The position numbers were made by a program, and so were the translations under genes. The notes below the pieces were generated by a model. The model had not been told where the DNA came from and searched no databases. It saw nothing but the letters and a program-made list of their open reading frames with translations. A stretch of DNA of 64,000 nt from Nitrospira sp. (GTDB lineage Bacteria > Nitrospirota > Nitrospiria > Nitrospirales > UBA8639): NCBI GenBank assembly GCA_024760505.1, contig CP058931.1, positions 124,001-188,000 of the forward strand, in the 5' to 3' direction. Numbering within the stretch: position 1 is the first letter of the stretch; each line of letters opens with the position of its first letter. This document shows positions 18,189 through 27,542 of this stretch, one piece after another.

Positions 18189-18509
18189 ATTCCCTCTCAG
18201 AATGGAGTGGATGACAGGGTAGTAATTTGGCTCAAATCAGTACCATAAGAAGAAAGAAAAATCAAAGCTTTCCACAAAATACTGTGGGTCTGACTATCGG
18301 CCTATTCAATATCTTGACATATTGCCAAAACTACGGCTCCTGTCAACCGGACAAAACCAAGGAGCCTCTCATGGGACATTCTCCATCCAGGAGAATTCGC
18401 CAAGCAAACAGGTCTGACTGCTTCAATATATTGGGAAAGAAAATGAGGAAGGGTAAATTCGGAAAAGATACGCTCGCGCTCCTCCAGGAAAGCGGAAATC
18501 CTTGGAAAC
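18189..18509. other. Intergenic region between ispH and smc
   Basis: These 321 bases lie between the ispH stop and the smc start, both on the minus strand. They probably contain the smc promoter. A plus-strand open frame here has no ribosome site and runs into the end of ispH, so I do not count it as a gene. Confidence 0.5.
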
Positions 18510-19448
18510 TTATCGCGGAACTTTGGCCATCAGTAATTCTTTTGGAAGAAGAAATTCAACATTCTCTTCCACCACCGTCAACTCCTCTACTGATGTCGCT
18601 CCATGTTCTTTCAAAAACTTAATGACCTGAGCCACCAACACTTCTGGAGCCGAGGCCCCTGCCGCAATGCCGATTGCGTTCACACCTTCCAGCCATTGAG
18701 TCTGAATATCCTGATAAGAATCAATGAGGTATGAAGGGATTCCACAACGTTCGCCCAATTCTCTCAATCGGTTGGAATTGGAGCTATTGGGAGACCCGAT
18801 TACCAGAATGACATCGACAAAACGGGACAGCTCTTTGACCGCATTTTGCCGATTTTGTGTGGCATAACAAATATCTTCCTGATGTGGCCCCTTAATACCC
18901 GGGAACCGACTATGCAAGGCAGCAACAATATCCCGACATTCATCCACGCTCAACGTGGTTTGGGTAACATACGACAGGTGAAGAGGATTTTCTACTTCTA
19001 ACGAGTCCACGTCCTCAACAGAGGAAACCAAATGGAATTTATCAGGCACCTGTCCGAGAGTTCCGACAACCTCAGGGTGTCCCGCATGACCAATCAAGAT
19101 CAACTCATATTCGTTGGAATAATCCCTGTTCACTTCGTTATGGACCTTGATGACCAGGGGACATGTGGCATCAATTACTTTCAAATTTCGTCGTCTGGAT
19201 TCTTCCCACACCTCTTTTGCCACACCATGTGCACTGAAAATAACGATGGCGCCATCAGGAACCTCATTCAATTCTTCAACAAAAATAGCGCCTTTTCCAC
19301 GAAGGGACTCGACCACATGACGACTATGGACAATTTCATGCCGAACATAAATTGGTGCCCCGTAAGTCTTTAAGGACAAATCGACGATTTCAATCGCTCG
19401 ATCCACTCCCGCACAGAACCCTCTTGGATTGGCCAGGAAGATTTTCAA
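18510..19448 (-). CDS. ispH: 4-hydroxy-3-methylbut-2-enyl diphosphate reductase
   Basis: IspH (LytB) performs the last step of the MEP isoprenoid pathway, reducing HMBPP to IPP and DMAPP with a [4Fe-4S] cluster. The 312 residues show all three cluster Cys: PRGFCAGVDRA near residue 12, DATCPLV, and near the C-terminal third EDICYATQNRQNAV. The substrate-binding residues HEIVHSRHVV, SAHGV and GSPNSSNSNRL are intact. The start is a TTG at 19448 with AAGGAGG 5-6 bases upstream. Electrons normally come from a ferredoxin or flavodoxin; the ferredoxin at 14062 is a nearby candidate, though this is only inference. Confidence 0.96.
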   Translation of the reverse strand: MKIFLANPRGFCAGVDRAIEIVDLSLKTYGAPIYVRHEIVHSRHVVESLRGKGAIFVEELNEVPDGAIVIFSAHGVAKEVWEESRRRNLKVIDATCPLVIKVHNEVNRDYSNEYELILIGHAGHPEVVGTLGQVPDKFHLVSSVEDVDSLEVENPLHLSYVTQTTLSVDECRDIVAALHSRFPGIKGPHQEDICYATQNRQNAVKELSRFVDVILVIGSPNSSNSNRLRELGERCGIPSYLIDSYQDIQTQWLEGVNAIGIAAGASAPEVLVAQVIKFLKEHGATSVEELTVVEENVEFLLPKELLMAKVPR

Positions 19449-19596
19449 CGCACCCTCCTTACAAAATATTTAACTAGCTTAATTATCTATTCCACGCATG
19501 TCTTTTGCGCACGATAGGCTAAATTGCCAGAGATCGTCAACACAATGCCCGACCCGATTTCTCCGATAACACGGCGACAACGCGAAGAGGGTGATG

Positions 19597-20589
19597 TTAT
19601 CCCCACCGAACCAAAGCCGTGCCCCAGGTAAGCCCGCCCCCAAAGGCTCCCAACATGACCCGATCGCCCGTCTTCAGTTTCTGATTTCGGTTCGCATGAT
19701 CTAACGCCATCGGCAATGAAGCCGAAGAGGTATTTCCGACTTGCTCGATCATCGAGAGGCATCGCTCAGGAGGGACTCCGATATTTTCACAAAACTGGGT
19801 CAGCATACGTCCATTCGCTTGATGGAAAATGACCTGGTCGAGCTGCGACACATCCCATTTCTCCTGCGCCAAATGGTCCCTGACCGCCTGGCCTAAGCGC
19901 CTGATTGCGATGCGAAATACCCGAGAACCCCGTATTCGCAAGGTATGCGCACTGGCATCAAGGACATCTTGAGACAAAGGCTGACGGGAACCACCTCCGG
20001 CAATTTTGACCAGATCATGATACGTCCCGTCGGCGTGAAGTCGAATGCTGACAACGCCCATGTCGGAATTTGACGATCTCTCGACAATAGCCGCACCGGC
20101 CCCATCACCAAATAAAATGGTGGTACTCAGATCTTTGACATCCAAGGACCGAGATTTGATTTCCGAAGCCACCACGAGACATCTTCGAAACTGCCCGGCC
20201 CGAATGAAACAATCCGCCATGGAAAGGCCATAAATAAACCCTGAGCAAGAGGCTGAAAGATCAAATGCCGGGATGCCCCTGATGCCCAGCCGGGCTTGAA
20301 GCAAACAGGCCGTGGAGGGAAAGATCATCTCCGGAGAGGTGGAAGAAACCAGAATAGCGTCAAGATCTTCCGGGACCAAACCAGCCTGATCCAATGCCCT
20401 TCGCGTCGCCTGTTCCCCCAAAAATGAACATTCCTCCTGCGAATCCGCCCAAAACCTGGACCGGATCCCAGAAACTCGAAAAATATACGACGGCTCAATT
20501 CCCAAAAGATCGGCCACCTCCTGATTATCTACCTGACGACCAGGAAGAAAAGAGCCGGTTCCGACGATTCGAGAAAGGTTGGAATTCAT
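19597..20589 (-). CDS. fabH: 3-oxoacyl-ACP synthase III (KAS III) or close relative
   Basis: FabH starts fatty-acid chains by condensing acetyl-CoA with malonyl-ACP. From the ATG at 20589 the protein has about 330 residues. The catalytic triad is clear: Cys in DLSASCSGF, His in IFHQANGRM, and Asn in QVGNTSSASLP. The N-terminal GTGSFLPGRQVDNQ and the glycine-rich end (LGAFGGGLTWGTALV) match KAS III. An upstream in-frame TTG at 20631 gives 14 more residues but lacks a ribosome site. It stands alone, with no plsX, fabD or acpP beside it, so it could serve a specialised lipid or secondary pathway. Two copies of an 11-base box lie just upstream. Confidence 0.9.
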   Translation of the reverse strand: MNSNLSRIVGTGSFLPGRQVDNQEVADLLGIEPSYIFRVSGIRSRFWADSQEECSFLGEQATRRALDQAGLVPEDLDAILVSSTSPEMIFPSTACLLQARLGIRGIPAFDLSASCSGFIYGLSMADCFIRAGQFRRCLVVASEIKSRSLDVKDLSTTILFGDGAGAAIVERSSNSDMGVVSIRLHADGTYHDLVKIAGGGSRQPLSQDVLDASAHTLRIRGSRVFRIAIRRLGQAVRDHLAQEKWDVSQLDQVIFHQANGRMLTQFCENIGVPPERCLSMIEQVGNTSSASLPMALDHANRNQKLKTGDRVMLGAFGGGLTWGTALVRWG

Positions 20590-20638
20590 ATAATTCTCAT
20601 AGCCTATCCGTTGAATTGACTGAATTGACAACCCATTG

Positions 20639-20680
20639 ACTGTGGTAAATTTTTCATCTCTACCAAATACTGTGGTAAAA
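20639..20680. promoter_or_regulatory. Paired direct repeat between fabH and bamD-like gene
   Basis: The sequence ACTGTGGTAAA occurs at 20639-20649 and again at 20669-20679, exactly 30 bases apart, about three helical turns. It lies in the divergent promoter region between fabH and the bamD-like gene, so it could be a two-site operator for a regulator of lipid or envelope genes. The protein that binds is unknown. Confidence 0.45.
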
Positions 20681-20834
20681 GGGAGACAATTTGTAATGAA
20701 AAAATTAACACAGTCGCAACATTAAAGACTTTCTTTCATTGGTCCGAATCTTGTATAGATATGGGCTGTTTCATACCTCTATACCGACTTTCACCGCAAT
20801 ATATGATCACAACACTGCCTGGAGTGACTTACCT

Positions 20835-21893
20835 GTGAAATTTCCGGTCAATTTTCGATCCCTTTTGCTTCCCTTCCTCACTGCTCTCATCATGATCGCC
20901 GGATGCTCCTCAACACCCAAACCGACGGAGCACGCCGATACCACATCGAAACCACAACTGTCCTCAACGGACGAACAAATCTTCGTCGGTGATTCGGTAG
21001 AAATGAGTTACGATCCGAACGTAATCATGAAACGTGCCGAATCTTTTTTTGACAAGGAATCCTATGCGGAATCCATCGTGGAATACAAACATTTTCTTGA
21101 CCTTCACCGAAATCACATATTGGCCCCTTATGCCCAATACAAAATCGGGGTCAGCCATTTCAAACAATACCGGACAGTCGATCGTGACCCAGAGCCCTTA
21201 GAGCAATCAATTCAGAGCTTCGAGAAACTTCTTCAAGAATTTCCGGCAAGCCGCTATGAAACGGAAGCGAAGCAAACCATTCTGATTTGTAAAGAACAAT
21301 TAGCACAACGGCACTTGATGGTTGGGCATTTCTACCTCAAACGTGGTTCTTATCTCGCTGCTGCCCATCGATTCGAAAAGATCATCAAGGAATTTCCTGA
21401 ATTAGAAACTGCTGGGGATGCCATGTTCCATCTGGCAAAAACCTATCAAAACCTGGGTATCGAAGAATGGTCTCAGGAATGGTTACTTACCCTGATCAAC
21501 GAACATCCCAACAACCCCTATCACTCAGACGGCAAAAAACTCTTGGCAAAGCTGGAAAAAAAGAATCCTACTCTTCTTCTCGCTTCCCTTCCTCCCGATC
21601 CCTCGCCGAATGAGCACAACACCCCCAATCCCGCGGCAATAGGACAACGCCCTAACAATCAACTCCTTGTAAGAACAATATCCCATACCCCGGAATCCCC
21701 ATTGTTACCCGCAGCCACCGCCCCCACAGTGACGCCGGCCATGCTAAGCGCCCGCACGGCTTCGGAGCCGCCTCTCTCCAAGACAGCTTGTACAATTGGC
21801 ACGTGGTGTGACTCACCATCTTCCTCGGCCACAACACCACCCATGCAGGTATCGAGTAGCGCGAAATCCTGTAAAACCGGCGAATGGTGTTAA
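20835..21893 (+). CDS. BamD-like outer-membrane assembly lipoprotein with Cys-containing tail
   Basis: BamD is an inner-leaflet outer-membrane lipoprotein that works with BamA to insert beta-barrel proteins. I start at the GTG at 20835 (GGAGTGA upstream), giving 352 residues. A signal peptide ends in the lipobox LIMIAGCSS. TPR-like helices follow: NVIMKRAESFFDKESYAESIVEYKHFLDLHRNH, the QSFEKLLQEFPASRYETEAKQTI block and RGSYLAAAHRFEKIIKEFPE, all characteristic of the YfiO/BamD family. The last 100 residues are Pro/Ser/Thr-rich and carry two similar motifs, CTIGTWC and CKTGEWC, the second at the very end. This tail is not part of standard BamD. It is transcribed divergently from fabH. Confidence 0.8.
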   Translation: MKFPVNFRSLLLPFLTALIMIAGCSSTPKPTEHADTTSKPQLSSTDEQIFVGDSVEMSYDPNVIMKRAESFFDKESYAESIVEYKHFLDLHRNHILAPYAQYKIGVSHFKQYRTVDRDPEPLEQSIQSFEKLLQEFPASRYETEAKQTILICKEQLAQRHLMVGHFYLKRGSYLAAAHRFEKIIKEFPELETAGDAMFHLAKTYQNLGIEEWSQEWLLTLINEHPNNPYHSDGKKLLAKLEKKNPTLLLASLPPDPSPNEHNTPNPAAIGQRPNNQLLVRTISHTPESPLLPAATAPTVTPAMLSARTASEPPLSKTACTIGTWCDSPSSSATTPPMQVSSSAKSCKTGEWC

Positions 21894-22345
21894 CCCGCTA
21901 CGTCCTTACTTAGCTGAACCGTGTTCTCGGGTAATCGTATAGAGGCCAATTGGCCTCCTTGGCCCAATTTCCCGTTATCCGCCCCAAGTACCTGTCCCAT
22001 GAGGCTCAATTCCTCTGCGATGTCAACGAAGGACATCACATTCAAAAAATATTCATCGGGCAAACTCCTGACCGCTTGCGGAATGTGCTCCCCAATAGAC
22101 GGCTCCCACGCAAACTTCTCCGGGCTTCACCAACCCGAATCTTCTATAGCTTGATCATGCAATGCGATGTTGTGGGGGAAGCCAGCGTGGTACTGCGGCG
22201 GGAGATCCTCTATGACCCGCGAGAGTGACCACGCGACGGTACCACGAGGATTTCGCCTGGTAATACGCCATTTACCAGAACCCCTGGGCACTAGACCTCT
22301 CAGCAGCCCGACTACCAGAGGCCTGCAGATCGCTATGGGGATAAA
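21894..22345. other. Intergenic region between bamD-like gene and galE
   Basis: These 452 bases lie between the convergent bamD-like and galE genes. A plus-strand frame of about 90 codons (21950-22228) and another overlapping one are open, but neither has a ribosome site or a family I recognise. It may be a decayed gene. I see no clear hairpin terminator. Confidence 0.4.
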
Positions 22346-23365
22346 TCAGACAGCATAGCCCTGAGGGTTGTCACGTTGCCATCGCCAGGCATCCGCGCAC
22401 ATCTCACTGAGTCCACGTTCAGCTCGCCAACCCAAAAGTGTGAACGCTTGATTCGGGTCAGCATAGCAAGAGGCAATGTCACCGGGGCGGCGTGGTGCGA
22501 TCTTGTAGGGAATCGGCTTGCCGCTCGCGGTTTCAAATTCCCGCACGATCTCCAAGACACTGTACCCGTTGCCCGTACCAAGGTTGACCGTTAAGCATTC
22601 TTTCTGAACATCCAGTCGAGCCAATGCCTCTAGGGCTTTGAGATGCCCCAGTGCCAAATCCACTACATGGATATAATCCCGCACTCCGGTCCCATCGGAA
22701 GTAGGATAATCGGCACCCCATACATTCAGACGCTCCAGCCGTCCCACTGCAACCTGCGCCACAAAGGGTAACAAATTGTTCGGTATACCCTGAGGATCTT
22801 CACCAATCAGACCACTATCATGCGCCCCAACAGGATTAAAGTACCGCAAGATGCCGATCCGCCAGGAGGGATCGCTGCGGTGTAGGTCACGCAAGATCTC
22901 CTCCACCATCAGTTTCGTTCGACCATAGGGATTGGTCGCAGATAGCGGGTGCTCCTCGGTGAGCGGAAGGCGTTGCGGATCCCCATAAACCGTGGCAGAA
23001 GAGCTAAACACCAGTTGTTTCACGCCGCACTCGCCCATGGCCTCCAACAGGCGCAGAGACCCGACCAGATTGTTGTCATAATAGGCCAACGGTTGCTGAA
23101 CCGATTCTCCCACCGCCTTGAGGCCGGCAAAGTGGATGACTGCGGTCGCCCCGCTTTCGCGCAGAGCCGCCACCACTGCGTCGCGATCACGGCAGTCCCC
23201 GCGTATCAGACGAAGAGATTTGCCTGTGATACGCTGCACCCGCGCCAACGACTCAGGATGGCTATTAGAGAAGTTGTCAAAGACCGTCACATCACAGCCC
23301 GCATGGAGGAGCTCAACGCAGGTATGTGACCCGATATAGCCGGCGCCGCCGGTTACCAAAATCAT
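22346..23365 (-). CDS. galE: UDP-glucose 4-epimerase
   Basis: GalE interconverts UDP-glucose and UDP-galactose for surface polysaccharides, using tightly bound NAD. I start at the ATG at 23365, which has GGGAG about 9 bases upstream, giving 339 residues, the normal length. The Rossmann motif TGGAGYIG lies at residues 5-12. SSSATVYG carries the catalytic Ser, and NPYGRTKLMVEE the YxxxK pair. The C-terminal substrate loop is present (RPGDIASCYADPNQAFTLLGW). By eye this gene is richer in G and C, especially CGC and GCG, than its neighbours, which could mark later acquisition. It stands alone. Confidence 0.93.
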   Translation of the reverse strand: MILVTGGAGYIGSHTCVELLHAGCDVTVFDNFSNSHPESLARVQRITGKSLRLIRGDCRDRDAVVAALRESGATAVIHFAGLKAVGESVQQPLAYYDNNLVGSLRLLEAMGECGVKQLVFSSSATVYGDPQRLPLTEEHPLSATNPYGRTKLMVEEILRDLHRSDPSWRIGILRYFNPVGAHDSGLIGEDPQGIPNNLLPFVAQVAVGRLERLNVWGADYPTSDGTGVRDYIHVVDLALGHLKALEALARLDVQKECLTVNLGTGNGYSVLEIVREFETASGKPIPYKIAPRRPGDIASCYADPNQAFTLLGWRAERGLSEMCADAWRWQRDNPQGYAV

Positions 23366-23828
23366 TGAGAACGCTCCCATTGAAATTGAGATAGCCTGCT
23401 GCTGTTTCTTTTCATGTTGATCCTTGGTACATCACGTGAAGGAGGCTGAGACACTTCAATGATGGCAAGCCAACGATTCCGTATTATAGAGTCTCAAAAA
23501 ATGTGGTGGGACCCTACACTGAGAAGAAAGGTGCGTCAAGAAATAGATCGGTAAGGAATAGAGGTGAATTGAGGACCATCAATACATGTGACTGAGAACC
23601 GGTGGCTCAAAGAAAAACAAGAGCCGTTCATGAAACTTCTGTCCAGTTTTTTCCCATGGCCCCCACCACTCCATAACCAAGAGAAGACCGTCGCTCCCCC
23701 ATGAATATTGGTTACTCCAATATACCCCTAAATCTGCTTAAGCCCACCATCGTTCCTGAAACTATACAAGCGAGTGGAAAGACGAGGAAAGAAGAAGGAG
23801 GAGGATAGGCCAGGTCGGGCAGGCCTTT
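23366..23828. other. Intergenic region between ccdA and galE
   Basis: These 463 bases hold no credible gene. A plus-strand hairpin with a short T run (GGCC-AGGTCGGGCA-GGCC-TTTTT, about 23809-23831) sits at the end of ccdA but faces the wrong way for either flanking gene. Confidence 0.4.
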
Positions 23829-24578
23829 TTATTGGCCGATGTACCAACCAATCCCATTACGTTCAAGAAAACTGGTGATGAGTGTCAGAGAATCCGCATA
23901 AATCATGACGCCGACCGCCACTAACAGCCCGCCGCTAATAAACGACACCCCGCCTAAATAGGACCGAAGGTTTTTGAAGTAGCTCAAAAACGTATCCATC
24001 CCAAATGCCGTCAGAAAAAACGGGAGACCCAACCCTAACGAATAGGCCGATAGGAGCATCACCCCGCTGGACATCGACTCCGTCGTACTGGCATAGGCCA
24101 GAATGGCCCCCAACACCGGTCCTACGCAAGGGGTCCAGCCAGCGGCAAATGCGGTTCCGATCAGGAACGAACCCAGGTAGCCAACGGGACGCGTCTCAAA
24201 ATGCATCAAGCGTCGTTCGGTCATAAAAAAACTTAATTTCAAAATCCCAAGCAAATATAGCCCGAAAATAATGATCAAGACACCCCCGACTTTCCGGATC
24301 ACGTCTTGATAGTCATACAACAATTGTCCCATCAGGCTGGCCGATGCCCCAAACGCGATAAAGACCGTGGAAAACCCGGCAATAAACAACAGAGCATTGA
24401 GGATAATCGCGGACTTAAAACGCTCTCGCTCTTCAACTTTGGCGAGATTTTCCACCGAGAGCCCGGTGATATAGGATAGATAGGAAGGGACGAGGGGGAG
24501 GACGCATGGAGAAACAAAAGACAGCAGTCCGGCACTAAATGCCGCAAGCAAAGACACCTGGCTGATCGAATCGATCAT
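23829..24578 (-). CDS. ccdA: Cytochrome c biogenesis protein CcdA
   Basis: CcdA carries electrons from cytoplasmic thioredoxin across the inner membrane to periplasmic thioredoxin-like proteins. The 249 residues form about six membrane segments. The redox Cys pair is visible as SFVSPCVLPLVPSYLSY in the first segment and TPCVGPVLGAILAYA in the fourth, each followed by the proline-rich turn typical of CcdA/DsbD. It follows a TlpA-like lipoprotein gene by 12 bases on the same strand, and a ccm cluster lies about 1 kb away on the other strand. It therefore most likely reduces CcmG and the TlpA-like protein for cytochrome c maturation. Confidence 0.93.
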   Translation of the reverse strand: MIDSISQVSLLAAFSAGLLSFVSPCVLPLVPSYLSYITGLSVENLAKVEERERFKSAIILNALLFIAGFSTVFIAFGASASLMGQLLYDYQDVIRKVGGVLIIIFGLYLLGILKLSFFMTERRLMHFETRPVGYLGSFLIGTAFAAGWTPCVGPVLGAILAYASTTESMSSGVMLLSAYSLGLGLPFFLTAFGMDTFLSYFKNLRSYLGGVSFISGGLLVAVGVMIYADSLTLITSFLERNGIGWYIGQ

Positions 24579-24590
24579 ATTATTCTTTTC

Positions 24591-25214
24591 TTACATCCGT
24601 TGGGAAGACTCTGGAATCGACTCTTGAAGGACCTCGGCGATTCCCCTGCGAGCTTCAGGGCTGTTCCAATCACGGGATCCGAAGACCACCTGTCGGATGA
24701 TGCCTTGACGATCAATCGCAAAAGTCATAGGGAGCGTACGTGCGCCATAGGTCAACCCTACCTCATAATCCTGATCATGCAAGATAGGAAAGCTCAAACC
24801 CATCGCCTCCTGAAAAGGCCTTGTCACGGCAGTGCCCTGTTGGTCAACGGAGACCGCCACAATTTCCAACCCTTTGGATCGCATACTGCGATACAAGGCC
24901 TCCATTGCGGGCATTTCAATCCGGCACGGCCCACACCAGGTCGCCCAAAAATTCAGCAACACCACTTTCCCCTTAAAATCGGAAAGCGAAACAGCCTTTC
25001 CTTTCATGTCCATCAAGCGAAAATCCGGAGCGGGGGATCCCTTTGAAGGACGGGAGGCTACAGAATGAGAAGATGGCGCATCGGCAAAAGAACTTTCAGA
25101 ATAGCCGGAATCGCAGCCTAGAAGAAGAAGACAAAAAAACCCTATCCCTCCCAAAAAGAGTCCAGATTTCGAGAGGTAATGGCATGCAGCCCTTAACCCA
25201 AGTATGGTTTTCAA
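24591..25214 (-). CDS. TlpA/ResA-like thioredoxin lipoprotein
   Basis: This is a membrane-tethered periplasmic thioredoxin. I start at a TTG at 25214, since GGGGAGG lies 7 bases upstream, giving 207 residues. The N-terminus has a signal sequence ending in LLLLGCDS, a lipobox. The AhpC/TSA-like fold follows: APDFRLMDMKGKAVSLSDFKGKVVLLNFWATWCGPC with a WCGPC active site, then ARTLPMTFAIDRQG with the cis-proline. It precedes ccdA in what looks like a two-gene unit, so CcdA is its likely reductase. It could reduce apocytochrome c or act in general disulfide exchange; a separate CcmG lies at 33334. Confidence 0.9.
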   Translation of the reverse strand: MKTILGLRAACHYLSKSGLFLGGIGFFCLLLLGCDSGYSESSFADAPSSHSVASRPSKGSPAPDFRLMDMKGKAVSLSDFKGKVVLLNFWATWCGPCRIEMPAMEALYRSMRSKGLEIVAVSVDQQGTAVTRPFQEAMGLSFPILHDQDYEVGLTYGARTLPMTFAIDRQGIIRQVVFGSRDWNSPEARRGIAEVLQESIPESSQRM

Positions 25215-25636
25215 TTCACTGCCTCCCCACAAGACTATTCAACCATCGCCTAATGCACTATACCGGCAAAAGCCTTCAACCTTCATCATAAGACCCGATA
25301 AATTTCATCGTCAACGCAATTCATTTCATACGGGTCGACCCACCAGGATCGTTTGGATTTTATTGGATCAGGTGCGTGTCAATTTCATAATTTTGAGGAG
25401 ATCCATACATATTACAAGGTCTCGACGAAAACGGGAAAGCCAAATATGTCGTTCATTTTACCCGGCAAATCTTCCATAGCCGTGCACGATACTCTCTATC
25501 CTGCGAGACCCGGGAAATTGTGAACGATACAAGCCTATCGCTAGCGACTGTTTCCAATATCTTGTTACATTCCTAGACAACCTCCAATACATTTCGTAGA
25601 CTGCAAGGCTAACTTTTCCAAGTCTCTTACCATGAC
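25215..25636. other. Intergenic region upstream of ccmA
   Basis: These 422 bases separate the divergent TlpA-like gene and ccmA and should carry both promoters. I see no gene, no hairpin terminator and no clear promoter consensus. Confidence 0.45.
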
Positions 25637-26311
25637 ATGATCGCCATTCAGGTCAGCAATCTTTCCAAAGCCTACGGTTTCTATCGTATTTTCGAGGATC
25701 TGTCTTTTGACATTCATCCGGGAGAGTGCTTTGCCTTATTTGGCCCCAACGGGGCAGGAAAAACGACGTTGCTCAGGATTTTAGCCACCCTCCAAGCGCC
25801 TTCTCATGGTCAGTTTACCATTTTTGGCCAGGATGGCGTGGCACAGAAGGATACCGTTCGAGAAATCATCATGCTGATCGCTCACGGATCCCATTTATAT
25901 GATGAACTCAGTGCCACCGAAAATCTTCAGTTTGCCCTGGGCCTGCGCGGGCAAACCCCATCTCCACCTCACATCAAACGGGCACTGGATCGAACAGGAA
26001 TCGGGGCCTTTGCCGACCTCAAAATACGTCAGTTTTCGGCTGGCATGAAAAAGCGACTGGATTTCGCAAAAACCATTCTGGCTCAGCCGCAACTTCTTCT
26101 ACTCGATGAGCCCTACAACGCCCTGGATCATGACGGGGTGGCTATCACCAACCAGCTCATTCAGGAAACGCTGGACCGTGACGGCACCGTCTTCATGACA
26201 ACCCATGACCGTGACAAGGCCACCCAAATCGCTACACGGGGCGGGATTCTCAAAGGCGGACACCTTCAACTTCTCTCCTCTGAGCAACTAACCACCGATG
26301 CCATTTTTTAA
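25637..26311 (+). CDS. ccmA: Heme exporter ATP-binding protein CcmA
   Basis: CcmA is the ATPase of the CcmABCD complex, which uses ATP to release holo-CcmE from CcmC-heme. The 224 residues show Walker A GPNGAGKTTLL near residue 38, the signature QFSAGMKKRLDFAKT, and Walker B QLLLLDEPYNALD. Length and the position directly before ccmB support ccmA rather than another ABC ATPase. It overlaps ccmB by 14 bases, so translation is coupled. It is the first gene of the ccm cluster on the plus strand. Confidence 0.93.
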   Translation: MIAIQVSNLSKAYGFYRIFEDLSFDIHPGECFALFGPNGAGKTTLLRILATLQAPSHGQFTIFGQDGVAQKDTVREIIMLIAHGSHLYDELSATENLQFALGLRGQTPSPPHIKRALDRTGIGAFADLKIRQFSAGMKKRLDFAKTILAQPQLLLLDEPYNALDHDGVAITNQLIQETLDRDGTVFMTTHDRDKATQIATRGGILKGGHLQLLSSEQLTTDAIF

Positions 26312-26975
26312 AACAATTCGCTGGGTCGTCTGGAAGGACCTGATCAGTGAATGGCGGACACGGGAAACCATGTCGTCGATGTTATTTTTTGCCCTCATTG
26401 TCATTCTGGTATTTAGCTTCAGCTTTTCCATGGACCAGGATGCGGCACGCCAACTGATTGCGGGAATCATCTGGGTTGCCTTTACCTTTACGGGCATTAT
26501 CGGCTTAGGGAAATCCTTTACCTCGGAATTGCAAAACGATTGTCTGGAGTCCCTGCAAATGTGCCCCGCTCCCAAGGGCGCCATTTATCTCGGAAAAGTC
26601 GCGGCCAATTTCCTCTTCATGCTCTCAGTCGAAATCCTCTTATTTCCCTTGTTCGTCTTATTCTTTAATCTGGATGTCATTGAAGCCGTTGGAACCCTGT
26701 TGATCATATTTTTCCTTGCCACCTTGGGGCTATCGGCCGTCGGCACACTCTTTTCAGCCTTAACCGTGCAGATTCGAGCCCGGGAAGTCATGCTCCCCGT
26801 CCTCCTTCTGCCCCTGGCCGTTCCGGTCATGATCGCCGCAGTAGAAGCCACACGCGGAGCCTTAAGTGGAGACCCATTTTCTTTTTACTCGCAATGGCTC
26901 CAACTCTTGATCATCTTTGACATTATTTTCACCGTCGTCTCATTCTGGCTCTTTGAATTCATATTGGATTCGTAA
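26298..26975 (+). CDS. ccmB: Heme exporter permease CcmB
   Basis: CcmB is the membrane subunit paired with CcmA. The 225 residues have about six hydrophobic segments and the family's N-terminal pattern WVVWKDLISEWRTRETMSSMLFFALIVI. Further on are FTGIIGLGKSFTSELQNDCLESLQMCP and the REVMLPVLLLPLAVPVMIAA block typical of CcmB. Normally ccmC follows directly. Here the next ccm gene is 2.7 kb away, with an oppositely oriented gene between. Confidence 0.93.
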   Translation: MPFFKTIRWVVWKDLISEWRTRETMSSMLFFALIVILVFSFSFSMDQDAARQLIAGIIWVAFTFTGIIGLGKSFTSELQNDCLESLQMCPAPKGAIYLGKVAANFLFMLSVEILLFPLFVLFFNLDVIEAVGTLLIIFFLATLGLSAVGTLFSALTVQIRAREVMLPVLLLPLAVPVMIAAVEATRGALSGDPFSFYSQWLQLLIIFDIIFTVVSFWLFEFILDS

Positions 26976-27542
26976 GTATCCACAGTCCGTTCCCAAGCAC
27001 AATCCTGCTCCCGCTTTCAGCCGGCCTGGATACCATTTTGGACCGAAATATTCCCCCTCAGCAGTTCACCGGAACCGCCAATCAATCCCTGCGCTTCCAG
27101 GCCACCGGCATAATCATTGACAACACCTGTGGAACCAGGGAACCTCTCCTCGCAGACCAGTAAGATGGCCGTAACGAGGTCTCCGATCAGTCTGAGATAA
27201 TGGACCAACTCACCGGGGCGGAAAGATTGTGGCAGAGGCCAAAACAGGGCAAGACACGAGGCGAGAGTCGGCCAACCTGTCTATTCACTTTGTCAAAGTG
27301 GGAGGCGGGGGCAGGCTGAAGCCGATCAGCCGAAAGGGACTCAACGAAACGCTTCAGTCACTAACTATTCAGCCCGCGATCCTACATTCCAAATTCTTTG
27401 TCTGACAAAGAATTCAAACGGATTCTCGCCGAAGGGAATATCCTTCCAGAAAAAAAGACATCCTCCTATTCTGCCCCGCATCATCCGATCCTCGTGGCTC
27501 ACAGCCGCCATGTGGCCCGGCCAACCATAGGGACAGAAGATG
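26976..27542. other. Left flank of the ccm insert
   Basis: These 567 bases between ccmB and the converging island gene hold no credible full gene. A short plus-strand frame from about 27398 (LSDKEFKRILAEGNILPEKK) looks protein-like at first but has no ribosome site and soon degenerates; it may be the stump of a lost gene. A perfect palindrome at 27392-27414 is listed separately. Confidence 0.4.
27392..27414. repeat. Perfect 11-base palindrome
   Basis: AATTCTTTGTC, one central T, then GACAAAGAATT: both arms match perfectly over 11 bases. It lies 128 bases past the stop of the island gene and is followed by no T run, so it does not look like a terminator. It could be an operator or a recombination site of the insert. 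Confidence 0.6.

Noticed and set aside
18227..18622. Plus-strand open frame of 131 codons in the ispH-smc gap
   Set aside because: It has no ribosome site, runs into the end of ispH and has no recognisable pattern.
21950..22228. Possible small gene between the bamD-like gene and galE
   Set aside because: No ribosome site, no family and overlapping alternative frames; at most a gene remnant.
23809..23831. Hairpin with a T run after ccdA
   Set aside because: It is oriented for a plus-strand transcript, but both neighbours are on the minus strand.
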